From positions 15,754,616 through 15,818,615 of the forward strand of contig JBBMNZ010000021.1 in NCBI GenBank assembly GCA_037954325.1: a stretch of DNA of 64,000 nucleotides, read 5' to 3'. Both the position numbers and the translations under genes were made by a program. Source of the DNA: Fistularia commersonii. Its lineage: Eukaryota > Chordata > Actinopteri > Syngnathiformes > Fistulariidae. Shown here piece by piece: positions 62,849 through 64,000 of the stretch. Below the pieces are notes generated by a model. The model was not told the origin of the DNA, searched no databases, and was given only the letters and a program-made list of their open reading frames with translations. How positions within the stretch are numbered: position 1 is the stretch's first letter; every line of letters starts with the position of its first letter.

Positions 62849-62884
<36 letters not shown>
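62849..62884. repeat. (CA)n microsatellite in lhfpl5 intron
   Basis: About 18 CA units, TG in the sense of lhfpl5, about 140 nt upstream of the exon acceptor. Confidence 0.95.
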
Positions 62885-62887
<3 letters not shown>

Positions 62888-62997
62888 CGGTTGTTGCTTA
62901 GCAACGCCGAGCATCTTGAGCTTTGTTTCCCTAAATCCCAATTTCCCTGCAACTGTGAATCTAGATTTTCTCATTTGTTGTCATCAAACAATGTGCC

Positions 62998-63038
62998 ATT
63001 CATTCATTCATTCATTCATTCATCCATTCATTCATTCA
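62998..63038. repeat. (ATTC)n simple repeat
   Basis: About ten ATTC units with one CC interruption. Confidence 0.9.
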
Positions 63039-63101
63039 TCATCTGCGCCGTGGAGTCTCCATGTTCTCCCCCATCTCTGAGGTTCAGTGGAGACCCTACA
63101 T

Positions 63102-63586
63102 CAGGGTGGGCAAACTACGGCCCGCGGGCCAAATCTGGCCCGTTGGCCTTTTGAATCCGGCCCGCCAAAGATCGATACAGAATTCATACTTGATATGAAT
63201 GATTGATTGATTGGATCAATGACTGATGGAGCTCAAACTGGAGATCATTTCATTTTTGGAGCTACTTTTCCTGAGCTGAATGTCACAGATCGGCTTTGTG
63301 ATTTATCCTTTACTGTGGACGAACTGACACACATGAATGAAGTGGACGTGAAGCTAAAAGGAAAAAACTGCTTTGTGCATGAAATGCAAGCAAACGTCAA
63401 AGCCTTCAAAACCAAGCTGGTTTTATTTTTAAAGCAAATGTCAAAGTCTGATATGTACAGTTAGCGAATGCTTTTTTTAATTCTATTTTTTTTTTCTATA
63501 TGTATCGTATCTTGTGCTGATCCGGTCCGTCTGTCAAATTTTAAAAGTCAATGCGGCCCCTGAACCAAAAAGTTTGCCCATCCCTT
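63102..63586 (+). mobile_element. hAT (Charlie-type) transposon remnant with 8-bp target duplication
   Basis: The ends CAGGGTGGGCAAAC and GTTTGCCCATCCCTT are inverted repeats, and CCCTACAT stands on both sides (63094-63101 and 63587-63594), an exact 8-bp hAT target duplication. Internal coding (ATFPELNVTDRLCDLSFTVD, then ELTHMNEVDVKLKGKN and ANVKAFKTKLVLFLKQM) matches the C-terminal part of the Charlie-type transposase domesticated in GTF2IRD2. The element is 485 bp and heavily deleted. Confidence 0.85.
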
Positions 63587-63699
63587 CCCTACATGGTCCA
63601 GATGTGTGAATGAGAGGGTGAACGTCTCTATATGCGTCCCTATGATTGGTCCGGAGTCAACCCGCCTCTCGTCCAATCACAGCTCGATGGTTGAGTCAT

Positions 63700-63972
63700 G
63701 GACAGAGGAGGGATAGAGAATATATTGGTAGACGGATGCTGGAATTGGAGCTGCCAGGCAGGAGGTCTGGAGGAAGACCAAAGAGAAGATTTATGGACGT
63801 TGTGAGAGAAGATATGAAGGTAGCTGGTGTGAGAGAGGAGGATCCAGAGAATAGGGTTAGATGGAGAAAGTGGACTCGCTGTGGAGACACCTGAAGAAAA
63901 AGAAGAAGAAGAAGAAGAAGAAGAAGAAGAAGAAGAAGAAGAAGAAGAAGAAGAAGAAGAAGAAGAAGAAGA
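63700..63972 (+). mobile_element. RTE-like LINE 3' end with long (GAA)n tail
   Basis: Encodes GQRRDREYIGRRMLELELPG, then RRSGGRPKRRFMDVVREDM and WRKWTRCGDT, 61 of 64 residues identical to the copy at 8.0-8.2 kb, with the stop at the same place. About 25 AAG units follow (63896-63971). 5'-truncated. Confidence 0.85.
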
Positions 63973-64000
63973 CCTTCGGTTTGGCTCGTTTGGGGCGCGT

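Noticed and set aside
63898..63971. Candidate CRISPR-like or regulatory array in the GAA run
   Set aside because: It is the simple 3' tail of the adjacent RTE LINE.

Overview
The window is nuclear DNA of a ray-finned fish, most likely a compact-genome percomorph teleost. The evidence is spliced vertebrate genes with short introns, many (CA/TG)n tracts, teleost-type transposons (RTE and L2-like LINEs, Tc1/mariner, Tigger-like and hAT remnants) and GC-rich exons. The species cannot be named from the sequence. Eight genes are supported; seven have their complete coding sequence here and one runs off the right edge. Every exon chain below was joined by hand and stays in frame from start to stop.

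Left block (1-28 kb): a trypsin-like secreted serine protease (+, 684-3355), cytidine deaminase cda (+, 3944-5477), dnajc16 (-, 17034-6739, 15 exons), b3galt6 (+, 18515-19534, one coding exon) and tmem167b/kish-B (+, 24282-27819, 3 exons). cda and dnajc16 converge tail to tail; dnajc16 and b3galt6 diverge head to head. Right block (30-64 kb): mapk14/p38alpha (+, 30189-42148, 12 exons), srpk1 (+, 44434-60811, 16 exons) and the last two coding exons of lhfpl5 (-, 62709-62376).

The genes are not one pathway. Roles include secreted proteolysis, pyrimidine salvage, an ER J-protein, glycosaminoglycan linker synthesis in the Golgi, secretory-pathway membrane biology, stress MAP-kinase signalling, SR-protein phosphorylation and hair-cell mechanotransduction. 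From memory of human maps, the left block corresponds to chromosome 1p loci and the right block to 6p21.3, so the window spans a junction between two ancestral linkage groups, at about 28-30 kb.

Non-genic DNA is dominated by transposon remnants and microsatellites. No prokaryote-type system, CRISPR array, RNA gene or novel multi-gene system was found. The most notable patterns are: (1) a recurrent sense-strand CA repeat within about 35 nt of eight of roughly 51 5' splice sites and no TG repeat at any of them; (2) an arginine/serine tract in the C-terminal tail of Dnajc16, encoded by a hexamer-like DNA repeat; (3) a GC-AG intron in mapk14; (4) a Tigger-like non-coding repeat family with several copies, one split by an L2-like LINE; and (5) clean transposon insertions with readable target-site duplications.
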